64,000 nt of DNA from Pedobacter schmidteae. GTDB lineage: Bacteria > Bacteroidota > Bacteroidia > Sphingobacteriales > Sphingobacteriaceae. Positions within the stretch are counted from its first letter, which is position 1. Each line of letters starts with the position of its first letter. Positions 9,101 to 17,731 of this stretch are shown here, piece by piece. The notes below the pieces were generated by a model. The model saw only the letters and a list, made by a program, of their open reading frames with translations. It had not been told where the DNA came from and ran no database searches. The stretch covers positions 1,733,097-1,797,096 of the forward strand of contig NZ_LS999839.1 of the NCBI RefSeq assembly GCF_900564155.1, given 5' to 3'. The position numbers were made by a program, and so were the translations under genes.

Positions 9101-9872
9101 CTTCTTATGGCTATGCCTGCTTTCGGTAGTCTTGCTGGCTTGTAAAACCAGAAAGGCAACAGTGCCCAGACCGGTGGTGCCTGTAGCAACTGAGCTGAGC
9201 AATAAAAAGGCGGAAAACCTTGTCCTGCTCAGGTCTAAAGATTTTACCTTCAATACCCTGGCGGTGAAAGCAAAAGCAAAACTGGATATTGGCGGTAGCA
9301 AGAACAATGCAACCATGAACATCAGGATGGAAAAGGGGCGTAAAATTTGGGTAAGTATTACCGTATTGGCGGGCATGGAGGTGGCCAGGGCATTAATTAC
9401 TCCGGATAGCATTAAGGTTCGGAACAATTTTCAAAATGTATATTTAAAACAACCTTTCAGCTATATTCATAAATTTACCAATAAACAGGTGAGTTTTGAT
9501 TGGCTGGAATCTATCTTATCAGGCAATACTATCGCCGATTTTTTAAATGAAAATGCGGATGTTGAAGAAAACAATGGACGCTGGTTATTAAAAGGTGAAA
9601 AAGGAACGCTCGACTATAAGGTGTTTTTTGATGGTTTGATAAAAGTAACTGAAAATAACATCAATGATGTGAATGCCGGTCAGGCTTTAAAGGTGCTGTA
9701 TAACGGGGCCTATCAGGATCTGGGTGGCTGGTTATTTCCGGGCAGACTTGCCATAAATTCAATGAGCGGTACTAAGACCGTAAATATCGAGCTGGAATAT
9801 TACAATGTAGAACGCAATGTTCCACTTGAATTTCCGTTTAGTGTTCCAGGGAAGTATGAAGTAATAAACTGA
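9078..9872 (+). CDS. DUF4292 family lipoprotein
   Basis: 264 residues with a lipoprotein signal: hydrophobic stretch FLWLCLLSVV and lipobox LLAC with Cys22. The remaining sequence is beta-rich (KAKLDIGGSKNNATMNIRMEKG) and resembles DUF4292 proteins of Bacteroidota, which in turn look like LolB/LolA-type lipid-carrier folds. That last comparison is inference. The start overlaps the TPR gene by 23 bases and the stop lies 22 bases before the EnvC-like gene, making a three-gene envelope cluster. Confidence 0.8.
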   Translation: MSGNIWNNFLWLCLLSVVLLACKTRKATVPRPVVPVATELSNKKAENLVLLRSKDFTFNTLAVKAKAKLDIGGSKNNATMNIRMEKGRKIWVSITVLAGMEVARALITPDSIKVRNNFQNVYLKQPFSYIHKFTNKQVSFDWLESILSGNTIADFLNENADVEENNGRWLLKGEKGTLDYKVFFDGLIKVTENNINDVNAGQALKVLYNGAYQDLGGWLFPGRLAINSMSGTKTVNIELEYYNVERNVPLEFPFSVPGKYEVIN

Positions 9873-9881
9873 TTTTTTTTA

Positions 9882-9889
9882 TACTTTTG
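9882..9889 (+). promoter_or_regulatory. candidate -7 box before the EnvC-like gene
   Basis: TACTTTTG fits TAnnTTTG and lies only five bases before the ATG at 9895, so a transcript from here would be leaderless or nearly so. No clear -33 element; tentative. Confidence 0.3.
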
Positions 9890-9894
9890 ACCCA

Positions 9895-11199
9895 ATGAAG
9901 CAAAGCAAATTTCTCTTCCTCCTGCTATTTATATTGTCCACATCAGTTGCATTTGCCCAAAGCAGCTCGGAACTTAAAAGAAAAAAAGAAGCGATACAAA
10001 GAGAAATTGAGTTGCTGCAGCGGAATCTGAATAAGACGGCGAACAATAAGAAGCTAACCTTAAGCCAGATCAATGCCTTAAATACCAAAATAAGCTTAAT
10101 GCAGAATAAGATCACGGTAATCAATTCCGAGATCAAAAACCTGGACAATCAGATTCATGAGAATACCAATACGGTAATTAACCTGAAAGGGCAGCTGGGG
10201 CAGCTGAAGAAGGAGTACGCTGCTATGATCAGGTTTGCCCAACGCAATAAAAATGCTTATGATAAAATGATGTTCATTTTTGCAGCAAAAGATTTTAACC
10301 AGGCTTATAAGCGGATTAAATATCTGCAGCAATTTGGGCAATACCGAAAAAAACAAGCTGGATACATACAGGGTACTCAAAAGGATTTGAATTATAAAAT
10401 TGGTGTTTTGGATAAAAACCTGAAAGAAAAGAGTAGCCTTTTGCATGAACAGGAAAACGAAAAAGATAAACTGGGCAAGGATAAAACTCAGCAATCAGCA
10501 GTACTGAATAAATATAGTAAACAGGAAAAGCAATTCAGACAAGACATTGCCAGTCGCAAAAAACAGCAGGCGCAGCTGGATAGAAGCATTCGTGCGGCAA
10601 TTGTACGTGAAATTGAATTGGAACGTAAACGTGCTGAAGAAGCAGCCAGAATTGCTGCTGCAAAAGCAAAGGCCGCTGCCGAGGCTGCCGCTGCAAAAGC
10701 CAGGGCCGAAAATAAGCCGGCGCCGGCTACCGCCGCTCCTGTAGCTAAACCAAAAGCAAATAGTAGTGGCTACCTGGCTGCAACACCGGAAGCGGCAAAA
10801 CTGTCGGCCGCGTTTGAAAGCAATAGGGGGGCTTTGCCGTGGCCTGTCGCTTCAGGATCTATCACCGAAAGTTTTGGTAAGCATAAAGAGGGACAGGCGA
10901 GCTACGATAATGCGGGGGTAACCATACAAACGGCAGAGGGAGCTGGGGTAAGGGCAGTATTTAATGGGAAAGTGAGTAAGGTAGGAAATGCTTTGGGTAG
11001 ATATTATGTATTGATTAAGCACGGACAGTTCTTTACAGTATACCAGAATTTGAGGTCGGTAAGTGTGAGTGCAGGAGATGATGTGACCACAAAACAGAAC
11101 ATCGGAACCGTGGCTTCTTCAGGAGATATCCCTGAATTGCAGTTTCAGATTTACAGAGGGGCAGTAGCGCAGAATCCGGCATCCTGGATTGCCAGATAA
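9895..11199 (+). CDS. EnvC-like murein hydrolase activator with degenerate LytM domain
   Basis: 434 residues: signal peptide ([18 protein letters not shown]), then a long coiled coil to about residue 240, an Ala/Lys-rich linker to about 300, and a C-terminal M23/LytM domain (about 315-434). The zinc ligands of active M23 peptidases are missing: the H-x-G-x-D motif reads NAGVTI, the H-x-H position reads HGQFF, and the final HLHFE-type motif reads ELQFQI. This is the pattern of E. coli EnvC, which activates amidases without cutting peptidoglycan itself. I infer the same role at the septum or envelope. It follows the TPR and DUF4292 genes. Confidence 0.88.
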   Translation: MKQSKFLFLLLFILSTSVAFAQSSSELKRKKEAIQREIELLQRNLNKTANNKKLTLSQINALNTKISLMQNKITVINSEIKNLDNQIHENTNTVINLKGQLGQLKKEYAAMIRFAQRNKNAYDKMMFIFAAKDFNQAYKRIKYLQQFGQYRKKQAGYIQGTQKDLNYKIGVLDKNLKEKSSLLHEQENEKDKLGKDKTQQSAVLNKYSKQEKQFRQDIASRKKQQAQLDRSIRAAIVREIELERKRAEEAARIAAAKAKAAAEAAAAKARAENKPAPATAAPVAKPKANSSGYLAATPEAAKLSAAFESNRGALPWPVASGSITESFGKHKEGQASYDNAGVTIQTAEGAGVRAVFNGKVSKVGNALGRYYVLIKHGQFFTVYQNLRSVSVSAGDDVTTKQNIGTVASSGDIPELQFQIYRGAVAQNPASWIAR

Positions 11200-11218
11200 A
11201 CTATTGCAATTAATTGTT

Positions 11219-11226
11219 TATATTTG
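11219..11226 (+). promoter_or_regulatory. candidate -7 box for the tatA pair
   Basis: TATATTTG matches TAnnTTTG exactly and lies 28 bases before the first tatA start. A TTG at 11204-11206 is too close (12 bases) for a standard -33 element, so the call is weak. Confidence 0.35.
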
Positions 11227-11254
11227 TTTTATAGAAGTAAAAATAGAGATTAAG

Positions 11255-11710
11255 ATGTATACAGGCACGTTAGTGGAATTCTTAAATATGGGTGGGGGTG
11301 AGATCATGCTGATCCTTGCGGTAGTACTTTTGTTATTTGGAGGTAAAAAATTACCTGAATTGGCAAGAGGACTTGGGAAGGGGCTGAGAGATTTTAAGGA
11401 TGCATCTGAAGGCGTTAAGCGTGAAATTCATAGAAACATCAATGCTGCGGGGATTACTGATGAGATTAATGATTTTAAGTCAACTTTTAATGATGCTGAT
11501 AACAGCAGACATCATCCATATGAATATAAGCCCGAAGATAATTCAGTGAACCACAGGGAAGAAACTGGGGGTAGCTTTGACGAACAAACAGGCCATGATC
11601 ATGGCAGTAGTTATGCTGGTCATACGGCACCGGATGAAAATGCAGCGGGTACAGCACCTGCTGATCATAATGAGAACACAAAAATAGAAACAGATAAAAC
11701 TAAACTTTAA
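11255..11710 (+). CDS. tatA: TatA/MttA-type translocase protein with His/acidic tail
   Basis: 151 residues from ATG 11255; an in-frame GTG-like upstream extension overlapping the previous gene is unlikely. The N-terminus has the single TatA membrane helix ([38 protein letters not shown]) with the FGGKKLPEL hinge and amphipathic helix. The C-terminal 80 residues are unusual: acidic and His-rich ([23 protein letters not shown]). It works in twin-arginine export of folded proteins with TatC, which in this window lies 21 kb away. A second short TatA follows after 10 bases. Confidence 0.9.
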   Translation: MYTGTLVEFLNMGGGEIMLILAVVLLLFGGKKLPELARGLGKGLRDFKDASEGVKREIHRNINAAGITDEINDFKSTFNDADNSRHHPYEYKPEDNSVNHREETGGSFDEQTGHDHGSSYAGHTAPDENAAGTAPADHNENTKIETDKTKL

Positions 11711-11720
11711 TTAAAATATC

Positions 11721-11921
11721 ATGTTTGACACAACAATATTAGCTTTTGGATTGGGTGGCGGAGAGATTGCTGTCATTGTAGTAATTGTATTGCTACTTTT
11801 TGGAGGTAAAAAAATTCCTGAGCTTATGAAAGGGCTTGGAAAAGGTATCAAAGAATTTAAAGACGGCAAAGACGGTTTGGATGAAACTCCTGAACAAAAC
11901 CGTACAAACAAGCCTTTGTAG
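11721..11921 (+). CDS. tatA: TatA-type translocase protein, short paralogue
   Basis: 66 residues, the typical short TatA/E form: a Gly-rich start ([37 protein letters not shown]), one membrane helix, the FGGKKIPEL hinge and a charged tail. It is very similar to the N-terminal part of the preceding protein, so the pair looks like a tandem duplication whose first copy acquired a long tail. It forms the pore component of the Tat system together with TatC (32743-33633). Confidence 0.93.
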   Translation: MFDTTILAFGLGGGEIAVIVVIVLLLFGGKKIPELMKGLGKGIKEFKDGKDGLDETPEQNRTNKPL

Positions 11922-11960
11922 GTTTAGAGACCCGATTTTTAATTTAATGAATTTCTGATT

Positions 11961-13415
11961 TTGAAGAAGTATAGCTCCTTACAAGAGATACAAACGCTTA
12001 TTGGGCAAAAAAAGCTCAGTTTGCCAGAGTTATTAGATCATTATTTTAAGCAAATAGAAAAACATGAACACCTCAATGCGTTTAATGAGGTGTTTTTTTA
12101 TTCTGCAAACCTTCAGGCTAAAGCTGTACAGGAAAAGATAGATGCCGGAACTGCCGGTAAACTGGCAGGGATGGTGATCGGAATAAAAGACAATATCTGC
12201 TATAAAGACCATCAGGTCACTGCATCTTCCAAAATGCTGGAGGGTTTTGTTTCTCCCTATTCCTCAACAGTGGTTGAAAGGCTGATCAATGAGGATGCTG
12301 TAATCATTGGCAGGTTGAACTGTGATGAGTTTGCGATGGGTGGATCCAATGAAACTTCCTACTACGGACCGGTTAAAAATGCTGCAGATTGGGAGAAGGT
12401 TGCTGGCGGATCGTCAGGTGGTTCGGCAGTAGCTGTACAGGCAGATTTGTGCTTGTCGGCCCTGGGTACCGATACTGGTGGTTCAGTTAGACAGCCAGCT
12501 GCTTTTTGTGGTTGCATAGGTTTAAAGCCAACTTATGGAAGGATCTCCAGATACGGAGTGATTGCCTATGCCTCGTCATTTGATCAGGTAGGAACCATTA
12601 CTTCTTCGGTAAGTGATGCTGCTGTTTTGCTGGAAGTGCTGGCAGGAGCAGATGAACACGATAGTACTGTAGCGAAACTAACTGTGCCGGACTATGAGGA
12701 GGGATTGAAAAATGGAGGCGCTAAGAAGATTGCTGTTTTAAAAGAAAGCTTGGAAAGTGAGGCCCTTGATGCTGATATTAAAGAAGCTATATTACGGGCT
12801 ATTGAAGAATTTAAAGCAGAGGGACACACCGTAGAATATGTTTCTTTTGATTTATTGGACTATCTGGTACCTGCTTATTATGTGCTCACCACAGCCGAAG
12901 CTTCTTCTAATTTATCTCGTTATGATGGGGTGCATTACGGGCATCGAAATCTGGAAGCTACAAGCTTAAACGAACTTTACAAACAATCCAGAGCTGAAGG
13001 CTTTGGAGAAGAAGTAAAGCGTCGCATTTTGCTGGGGACGTTTGTATTGAGTGCAGGTTATTATGATGCTTACTATCAGAAGGCGCAGCAGGTAAGGCGA
13101 TTGATCAGAGAAAAAATGGAAGAAATGCTGAGCCGTTTTGACATTGTGATTAGTCCTGTGACCCCTACGCCGGCCTTTAATATTGGTGAAAATATAGATG
13201 ATCCGTTGGTGATGTATTTGGCCGATATCTTTACAGTTTTGGCATCTTTAACAGGAATTCCTGCAATTGCAATCCCTTTGGGCAATAATATGAATGGATT
13301 ACCGTTAAGTATACAATTAATGGCGCGACATTTTGGGGAGCAGGAGCTATTGTCTTTGTCCCATGCTTTTTTGAGCAGGAAAAATGTTGACCAGTTAACA
13401 AACCAGGCAAACTAA
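11961..13415 (+). CDS. gatA: Asp-tRNA(Asn)/Glu-tRNA(Gln) amidotransferase subunit A
   Basis: 484 residues. The only plausible start is TTG at 11961 (MKKYSSLQEIQTLIG); the ATG at 11947 is out of frame and stops at once. The amidase-signature Ser-cisSer-Lys triad is visible: Lys in GIKDNICYKD, cis-Ser in GGSSGGSAVAVQ and the nucleophile Ser in GTDTGGSVRQPA. GatA releases ammonia from glutamine for amidation of mischarged tRNA; GatB and GatC are not in the window. A terminator-like hairpin lies inside its coding sequence at 12067-12099. Confidence 0.95.
   Translation: MKKYSSLQEIQTLIGQKKLSLPELLDHYFKQIEKHEHLNAFNEVFFYSANLQAKAVQEKIDAGTAGKLAGMVIGIKDNICYKDHQVTASSKMLEGFVSPYSSTVVERLINEDAVIIGRLNCDEFAMGGSNETSYYGPVKNAADWEKVAGGSSGGSAVAVQADLCLSALGTDTGGSVRQPAAFCGCIGLKPTYGRISRYGVIAYASSFDQVGTITSSVSDAAVLLEVLAGADEHDSTVAKLTVPDYEEGLKNGGAKKIAVLKESLESEALDADIKEAILRAIEEFKAEGHTVEYVSFDLLDYLVPAYYVLTTAEASSNLSRYDGVHYGHRNLEATSLNELYKQSRAEGFGEEVKRRILLGTFVLSAGYYDAYYQKAQQVRRLIREKMEEMLSRFDIVISPVTPTPAFNIGENIDDPLVMYLADIFTVLASLTGIPAIAIPLGNNMNGLPLSIQLMARHFGEQELLSLSHAFLSRKNVDQLTNQAN
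12067..12099 (+). terminator. terminator-like hairpin inside gatA
   Basis: Arms AACACCTCA (12067-12075) and TGAGGTGTT (12086-12094) pair perfectly around a 10-base loop and are followed by five more T residues. It looks like an intrinsic terminator but falls about codons 36-46 of gatA. Whether it acts is unknown; ribosomes translating gatA would normally prevent folding. Confidence 0.4.
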
Positions 13416-13484
13416 ACCATCACCGCTTTTAAAATACTGCCTGAAATAGATTTTATTAACCGATAAAAAGGAAATAATACGCCT

Positions 13485-14717
13485 ATGAAGATCATGGTAC
13501 GCCTTGTGTCTGCGTGTTTTTTAGCCGTAACCGGGCTATCTGCCGCTGCACAACAACAGCAAAAGTTGGCGATAACAGATACGACTTATGTCCCTGTTGT
13601 AGATGAAACCCCTACCTTTCATAACCATAATTATGTTTATAAAGCCCGGTTGGATTCGATTCAAAAAATGGTGCCACTTAGTTACAACGAATTTGTTCAG
13701 AACTATATAGATATTTACGCAGGGCGCAAAGACATGATGGGAAAAATGCTTGGTCTTTCAAATTATTATTTCCCGATTTTTGAAAAGGCTCTTAAAAGTT
13801 ATAATATTCCCGAAGAGATTAAATACCTCCCTATCATCGAATCTTCGATGAATCCACATGCGGTTTCCCGCGTGGGGGCCACAGGCTTATGGCAGTTTAT
13901 GTTTGCTACAGCTAAGGACTATGGGTTGAATATGGATAATTTTGTGGATGAACGCAAAGATCCCATTCAGGCCAGCTATGCTGCTGCGGCGTATTTCAGA
14001 GATGCTTATGAGGCGCTGGGCGATTGGCTGCTGGCAATTGCGGCCTATAATTGTGGTATGGGAAATGTGAATCGTGCCATTGCAAAAGCCGACTCAAGGG
14101 ATTTTTGGGAAATCAGAAGATTTCTCCCAATGGAAACCCGTAATTATGTGCCGGCGTTTATTGCTGCCGTATATGTGATGAATTATTCGGGCAATCATCA
14201 GATTAAAGCCCAGAAGTCACCATTTTTTAAAAATACAGATACCATTCAGGTAAACCGTTTTGTTTCTCTTCCTTCTCTTGCCGAGGCTTTGGGGACGGAT
14301 GTTGACGAGTTGTGGAGCCTTAATCCATCTTATAAAAAGAAAATCGTAAACGGTACGGAACTTTCGCCCAAGCGGGTAATCCTGCCCAAGGTTAGCCTGG
14401 CTAGTTTTGCTAAGGTATATCAATTGTTAAATGAGGAAGACCTGGAAGTAGACAGACAAATAGTGCTGGCGTCTAATGATGGAAGAGCTAAACGCAAGCC
14501 AGGCGCGACCAAAGCAGTCGGCACCAAAGGTTCGGTGATTTATCATAAGGTTAGTGCAGGGCAAAACCTAAGTATTATAGCAGATAAATATAATGTAGAG
14601 GTACAGGATCTGAAAGTCTGGAACAACTTAAAGGGATCATCTATTGTTCCGGGACAGCGGCTAAAGATTTATCATGCACTTGAAGGAAAACGTAGCGCCA
14701 GTCCGATGAGAGGTTAA
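13485..14717 (+). CDS. MltD-like lytic transglycosylase with LysM domains
   Basis: 410 residues: signal peptide (VRLVSACFLAVTGLSAAAQ), an SLT domain at about 95-230 with catalytic Glu119 in PIIESSMNPHAVSRVGATGLWQFM and the AAYNCGMGNVNRAI motif, then a degenerate LysM-like segment (about 255-300) and a clear C-terminal LysM (IYHKVSAGQNLSIIADKYN, about 348-395). It cleaves peptidoglycan glycan strands with 1,6-anhydro product formation in the periplasm. It may work with the EnvC-like protein encoded nearby. A likely intrinsic terminator follows at 14737-14768. Confidence 0.93.
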   Translation: MKIMVRLVSACFLAVTGLSAAAQQQQKLAITDTTYVPVVDETPTFHNHNYVYKARLDSIQKMVPLSYNEFVQNYIDIYAGRKDMMGKMLGLSNYYFPIFEKALKSYNIPEEIKYLPIIESSMNPHAVSRVGATGLWQFMFATAKDYGLNMDNFVDERKDPIQASYAAAAYFRDAYEALGDWLLAIAAYNCGMGNVNRAIAKADSRDFWEIRRFLPMETRNYVPAFIAAVYVMNYSGNHQIKAQKSPFFKNTDTIQVNRFVSLPSLAEALGTDVDELWSLNPSYKKKIVNGTELSPKRVILPKVSLASFAKVYQLLNEEDLEVDRQIVLASNDGRAKRKPGATKAVGTKGSVIYHKVSAGQNLSIIADKYNVEVQDLKVWNNLKGSSIVPGQRLKIYHALEGKRSASPMRG

Positions 14718-14736
14718 AATATTAGAAAACAACACC

Positions 14737-14768
14737 GCATATAAAATAAATTTTATGTGTCTTTTTTT
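14737..14768 (+). terminator. intrinsic terminator after the lytic transglycosylase
   Basis: A 10-bp AT-rich stem (14737-14746 with 14751-14760, two G-U pairs) with a four-base loop is followed by CTTTTTTT. The stem is weak but the T-tract is good. Confidence 0.5.
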
Positions 14769-14792
14769 ATTTATGCCTTGTCAAAAGAATTG

Positions 14793-14800
14793 TAACTTTG
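14793..14800 (+). promoter_or_regulatory. candidate -7 box of maeB
   Basis: TAACTTTG is an exact TAnnTTTG match 24 bases before the maeB ATG. The nearest TTG (14778-14780) is only 12 bases away, shorter than the usual 17-23, so the -33 box is unresolved. Confidence 0.45.
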
Positions 14801-14824
14801 GCCCCTTACATATAAGATCATTTT

Positions 14825-17140
14825 ATGAGTAAGATTAATAGGAAGCAGGACGCATTAGATTACCACTCGCAAGGGCGGCCAGGGAAAATTCAGGTTATAC
14901 CTACCAAACCAACAAACTCCCAAAGGGATCTGGCGCTTGCTTATTCACCTGGTGTTGCAGAGCCTTGTTTAAGAATAGCCGAAAATACAGAAGACGTATA
15001 TAAGTATACAGCCAAGGGCAACCTGGTGGCTGTAATTAGTAATGGTACAGCAGTTTTAGGACTGGGAAATATTGGTGCTGAAGCCGGAAAACCGGTAATG
15101 GAAGGTAAAGGCCTGCTGTTTAAAATATTTGCCGATATTGATGTTTTTGACCTGGAGCTGGACACCACCAATGTGGATGATTTTGTTAAAATTGTGAAAG
15201 CCCTGGAGCCTACTTTTGGTGGCGTCAATTTAGAAGATATTAAAGCCCCCGAGTGTTTTGAGATAGAACGTCGTTTGAAAGAGGAAATGAATATTCCGGT
15301 AATGCACGACGATCAGCATGGTACAGCTATTATTTCTGCTGCGGCCTTGTTAAATGCTTGCGAACTGCAGAAAAAGAAAATGGACAAAATTAAGATCGTG
15401 GTAAATGGAGCCGGTGCTGCGGCCATTTCCTGTTCACGTTTGTATGTTTCTTTGGGTGCAAAAAAAGAAAATATTGTGATGTGCGACCGCTCGGGCGTCA
15501 TCAGAGATAACAGGGAAAATCTGGATGCCATTAAGGCTGAGTTTGCTACTTCCAGAAAATTGGATACTCTTGAAGAAGCTATGAAAGATTCTGACGTGTT
15601 TATCGGTTTGTCGTCGGCAGATTGTGTAACGGAAGAAATGTTAAAATCAATGGCCAAAAATCCAATTGTATTTGCTATGGCAAATCCTAACCCGGAAATT
15701 GCCTATGAACTGGCTATCAAATCCAGAAAAGACATTATCATGGCTACCGGACGGTCAGATTATCCTAACCAGGTAAACAATGTTTTGGGCTTCCCCTACA
15801 TTTTTAGAGGAGCGCTTGACGTAAGAGCTACTGCAATTAATGAAGAGATGAAGATTGCGGCGGTAAGGGCAATTGCTGAACTGGCAAAAAAATCAGTTCC
15901 TGAGGCTGTAAATATGGCCTATAATGAAAAAAATATAAAATTTGGTAAGGAATACATCATTCCGAAACCGATGGATAGCAGGTTGATGACAAATGTATCA
16001 GCCGCTGTAGCCAAGGCTGCTATTGAGTCGGGTGTGGCGCGTAAGGTGATTACCGACTGGGATGCCTATGAAGAGGAATTGAAGCACAGATTAGGAATGG
16101 ATGATGCCATTATGCGTGCAATTACCAATAAGGCTAAATCTGATCCTAAGCGGGTGGTTTTTGCTGAGGCAGATCATTATAAGATTTTAAAAGCTGCCCA
16201 GATTGTTAAGGATGAGAACATTGCCATCCCTATCTTATTGGGAAATAAAGAGGTGATTGAAAAGATCATTGAAGAAAGTGCCCTGGATTTGGAAGGGGTG
16301 ACCATCATTGATCCATTTAAAGAGCCCGAATTGATGCAGAAATACGGTCAGTTCCTGTATGAAAAAAGGCAAAGAAGAGGCCTGACTTTGTTTGAAGCAA
16401 CTAAATTGATGCGCGACAGGAACTACTTTGGTGCATCGATGGTTGAATTTGGTGAGGCAGATGCCATGATCTCGGGATTAACCCGGAATTATGTGTCCAC
16501 CATTAAACCTGCTTTACAGGTAATTGGTACGGCTCCAGGTGTAAACCGGGTGGCTGGTATGTACATGATGATGACCAAAAAAGGCCCTGTGTTTTTTGGT
16601 GATACAACAGTTAATGTAGATCCTACGGCAGAAGAGTTGGTTGATTTGACCTTACTTCTGGAACGATCGGTAAGCAAATTCAATATCCAGCCACGTATTG
16701 CTTTGCTCTCTTATTCTAATTTCGGTTCTAATGAAGGCGTGATTCCGGAAAAAGTAAGAAAAGCAGTGAAGATATTGCATGAGCAACACCCTCATATCGT
16801 AGTTGATGGTGAAATGCAGGGCAATTTTGCCATCAACCATGAATTATTAAAAGATAATTTCCCTTTTAGCAGACTGGTTGACGGGCCGGCAAACACGCTG
16901 ATTTTCCCTAACCTGGAATCTGGCAATATTGCTTATAAGCTTTTGCAGGAATTGGGCGAAGCAGAGGCAATTGGGCCAATTTTATTAGGCTTAAACAAAC
17001 CTGTTCATATTGTTCAACTTGGAAGTTCGGTAAGAGAGATTGTAAATATGGTTACCTTAGCTGTTTTGGATGTTCAGGGTAAAGAGCAGGAAACAAGTGC
17101 TAAAAAGGGCGGTTTGTTAAAAAGAATAGCAAAAAAATAG
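14825..17140 (+). CDS. maeB: NADP-dependent malic enzyme with C-terminal phosphotransacetylase domain
   Basis: 771 residues, the length of the fused MaeB type. The N-terminal malic domain ([14 protein letters not shown], about 40-170) is followed by an NAD(P)-binding domain ([22 protein letters not shown], about 185-410). From about 440 comes a phosphate acetyltransferase-like domain ([39 protein letters not shown]). The first part decarboxylates malate to pyruvate with NADP; the second is usually regulatory, binding acetyl-CoA, rather than an active Pta. ruvA starts three bases after the stop. Confidence 0.95.
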   Translation: MSKINRKQDALDYHSQGRPGKIQVIPTKPTNSQRDLALAYSPGVAEPCLRIAENTEDVYKYTAKGNLVAVISNGTAVLGLGNIGAEAGKPVMEGKGLLFKIFADIDVFDLELDTTNVDDFVKIVKALEPTFGGVNLEDIKAPECFEIERRLKEEMNIPVMHDDQHGTAIISAAALLNACELQKKKMDKIKIVVNGAGAAAISCSRLYVSLGAKKENIVMCDRSGVIRDNRENLDAIKAEFATSRKLDTLEEAMKDSDVFIGLSSADCVTEEMLKSMAKNPIVFAMANPNPEIAYELAIKSRKDIIMATGRSDYPNQVNNVLGFPYIFRGALDVRATAINEEMKIAAVRAIAELAKKSVPEAVNMAYNEKNIKFGKEYIIPKPMDSRLMTNVSAAVAKAAIESGVARKVITDWDAYEEELKHRLGMDDAIMRAITNKAKSDPKRVVFAEADHYKILKAAQIVKDENIAIPILLGNKEVIEKIIEESALDLEGVTIIDPFKEPELMQKYGQFLYEKRQRRGLTLFEATKLMRDRNYFGASMVEFGEADAMISGLTRNYVSTIKPALQVIGTAPGVNRVAGMYMMMTKKGPVFFGDTTVNVDPTAEELVDLTLLLERSVSKFNIQPRIALLSYSNFGSNEGVIPEKVRKAVKILHEQHPHIVVDGEMQGNFAINHELLKDNFPFSRLVDGPANTLIFPNLESGNIAYKLLQELGEAEAIGPILLGLNKPVHIVQLGSSVREIVNMVTLAVLDVQGKEQETSAKKGGLLKRIAKK

Positions 17141-17143
17141 ATT

Positions 17144-17728
17144 ATGTTTGAATATATTGATGGTAAGCTAGCATTTAAATGCCCTACTTATATTGTTGTG
17201 GAGGCTGGTGGCGTTGGCTATCATCTGAATATATCTTTAAATACTTATAGTAGCCTGGCTAATACCGAAAGGTGTAAGATTTATACCTGGCTGCACGTAA
17301 AAGAAGATGCGCATACCCTTTATGGCTTTGCCGATGAAGGGGAGCGCAGGCTTTTTTTACATTTAATTTCTGTATCCGGGATAGGTCCGAATACGGGGCG
17401 GATGATGTTGTCATCCATCACGCCTGTTGAAATTCAAACTGCCATTGTGAATGCCGATCTGGCACTCATCCAAAGAATTAAAGGGATAGGTGCTAAATCT
17501 GCACAGCGACTGGTGCTTGAATTGCAGGATAAATTGAAAAAAGAGGGCTCGGGATCATTAATTTCGGCTCCTTTAAACAATACAGTAAGAGAAGAGGCTT
17601 TGTCGGCATTAATGATGCTGGGCTTTGCGAAACCTGCTTCTGAAAAGGCAATAGACAATGCGGTGAAAGTTAGTGGACAAGATTTGTCTGTTGAACAAAT
17701 GATAAAAATCGCATTGAAGAATTTATAA
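17144..17728 (+). CDS. ruvA: Holliday junction DNA helicase subunit RuvA
   Basis: 194 residues with the three RuvA domains: an OB fold (MFEYIDGKLAFKCPTYIVVEAGGVGYHLNIS), two helix-hairpin-helix motifs (LISVSGIGPNTGRMMLS and IQRIKGIGAKSAQRLVLELQDKL), and a small C-terminal helical domain (REEALSALMMLGF) that contacts RuvB. It binds four-way junctions as tetramers and loads RuvB for branch migration. It follows maeB by three bases and precedes sprA by three bases, an arrangement common in Bacteroidota. Confidence 0.97.
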   Translation: MFEYIDGKLAFKCPTYIVVEAGGVGYHLNISLNTYSSLANTERCKIYTWLHVKEDAHTLYGFADEGERRLFLHLISVSGIGPNTGRMMLSSITPVEIQTAIVNADLALIQRIKGIGAKSAQRLVLELQDKLKKEGSGSLISAPLNNTVREEALSALMMLGFAKPASEKAIDNAVKVSGQDLSVEQMIKIALKNL

Positions 17729-17731
17729 AAA

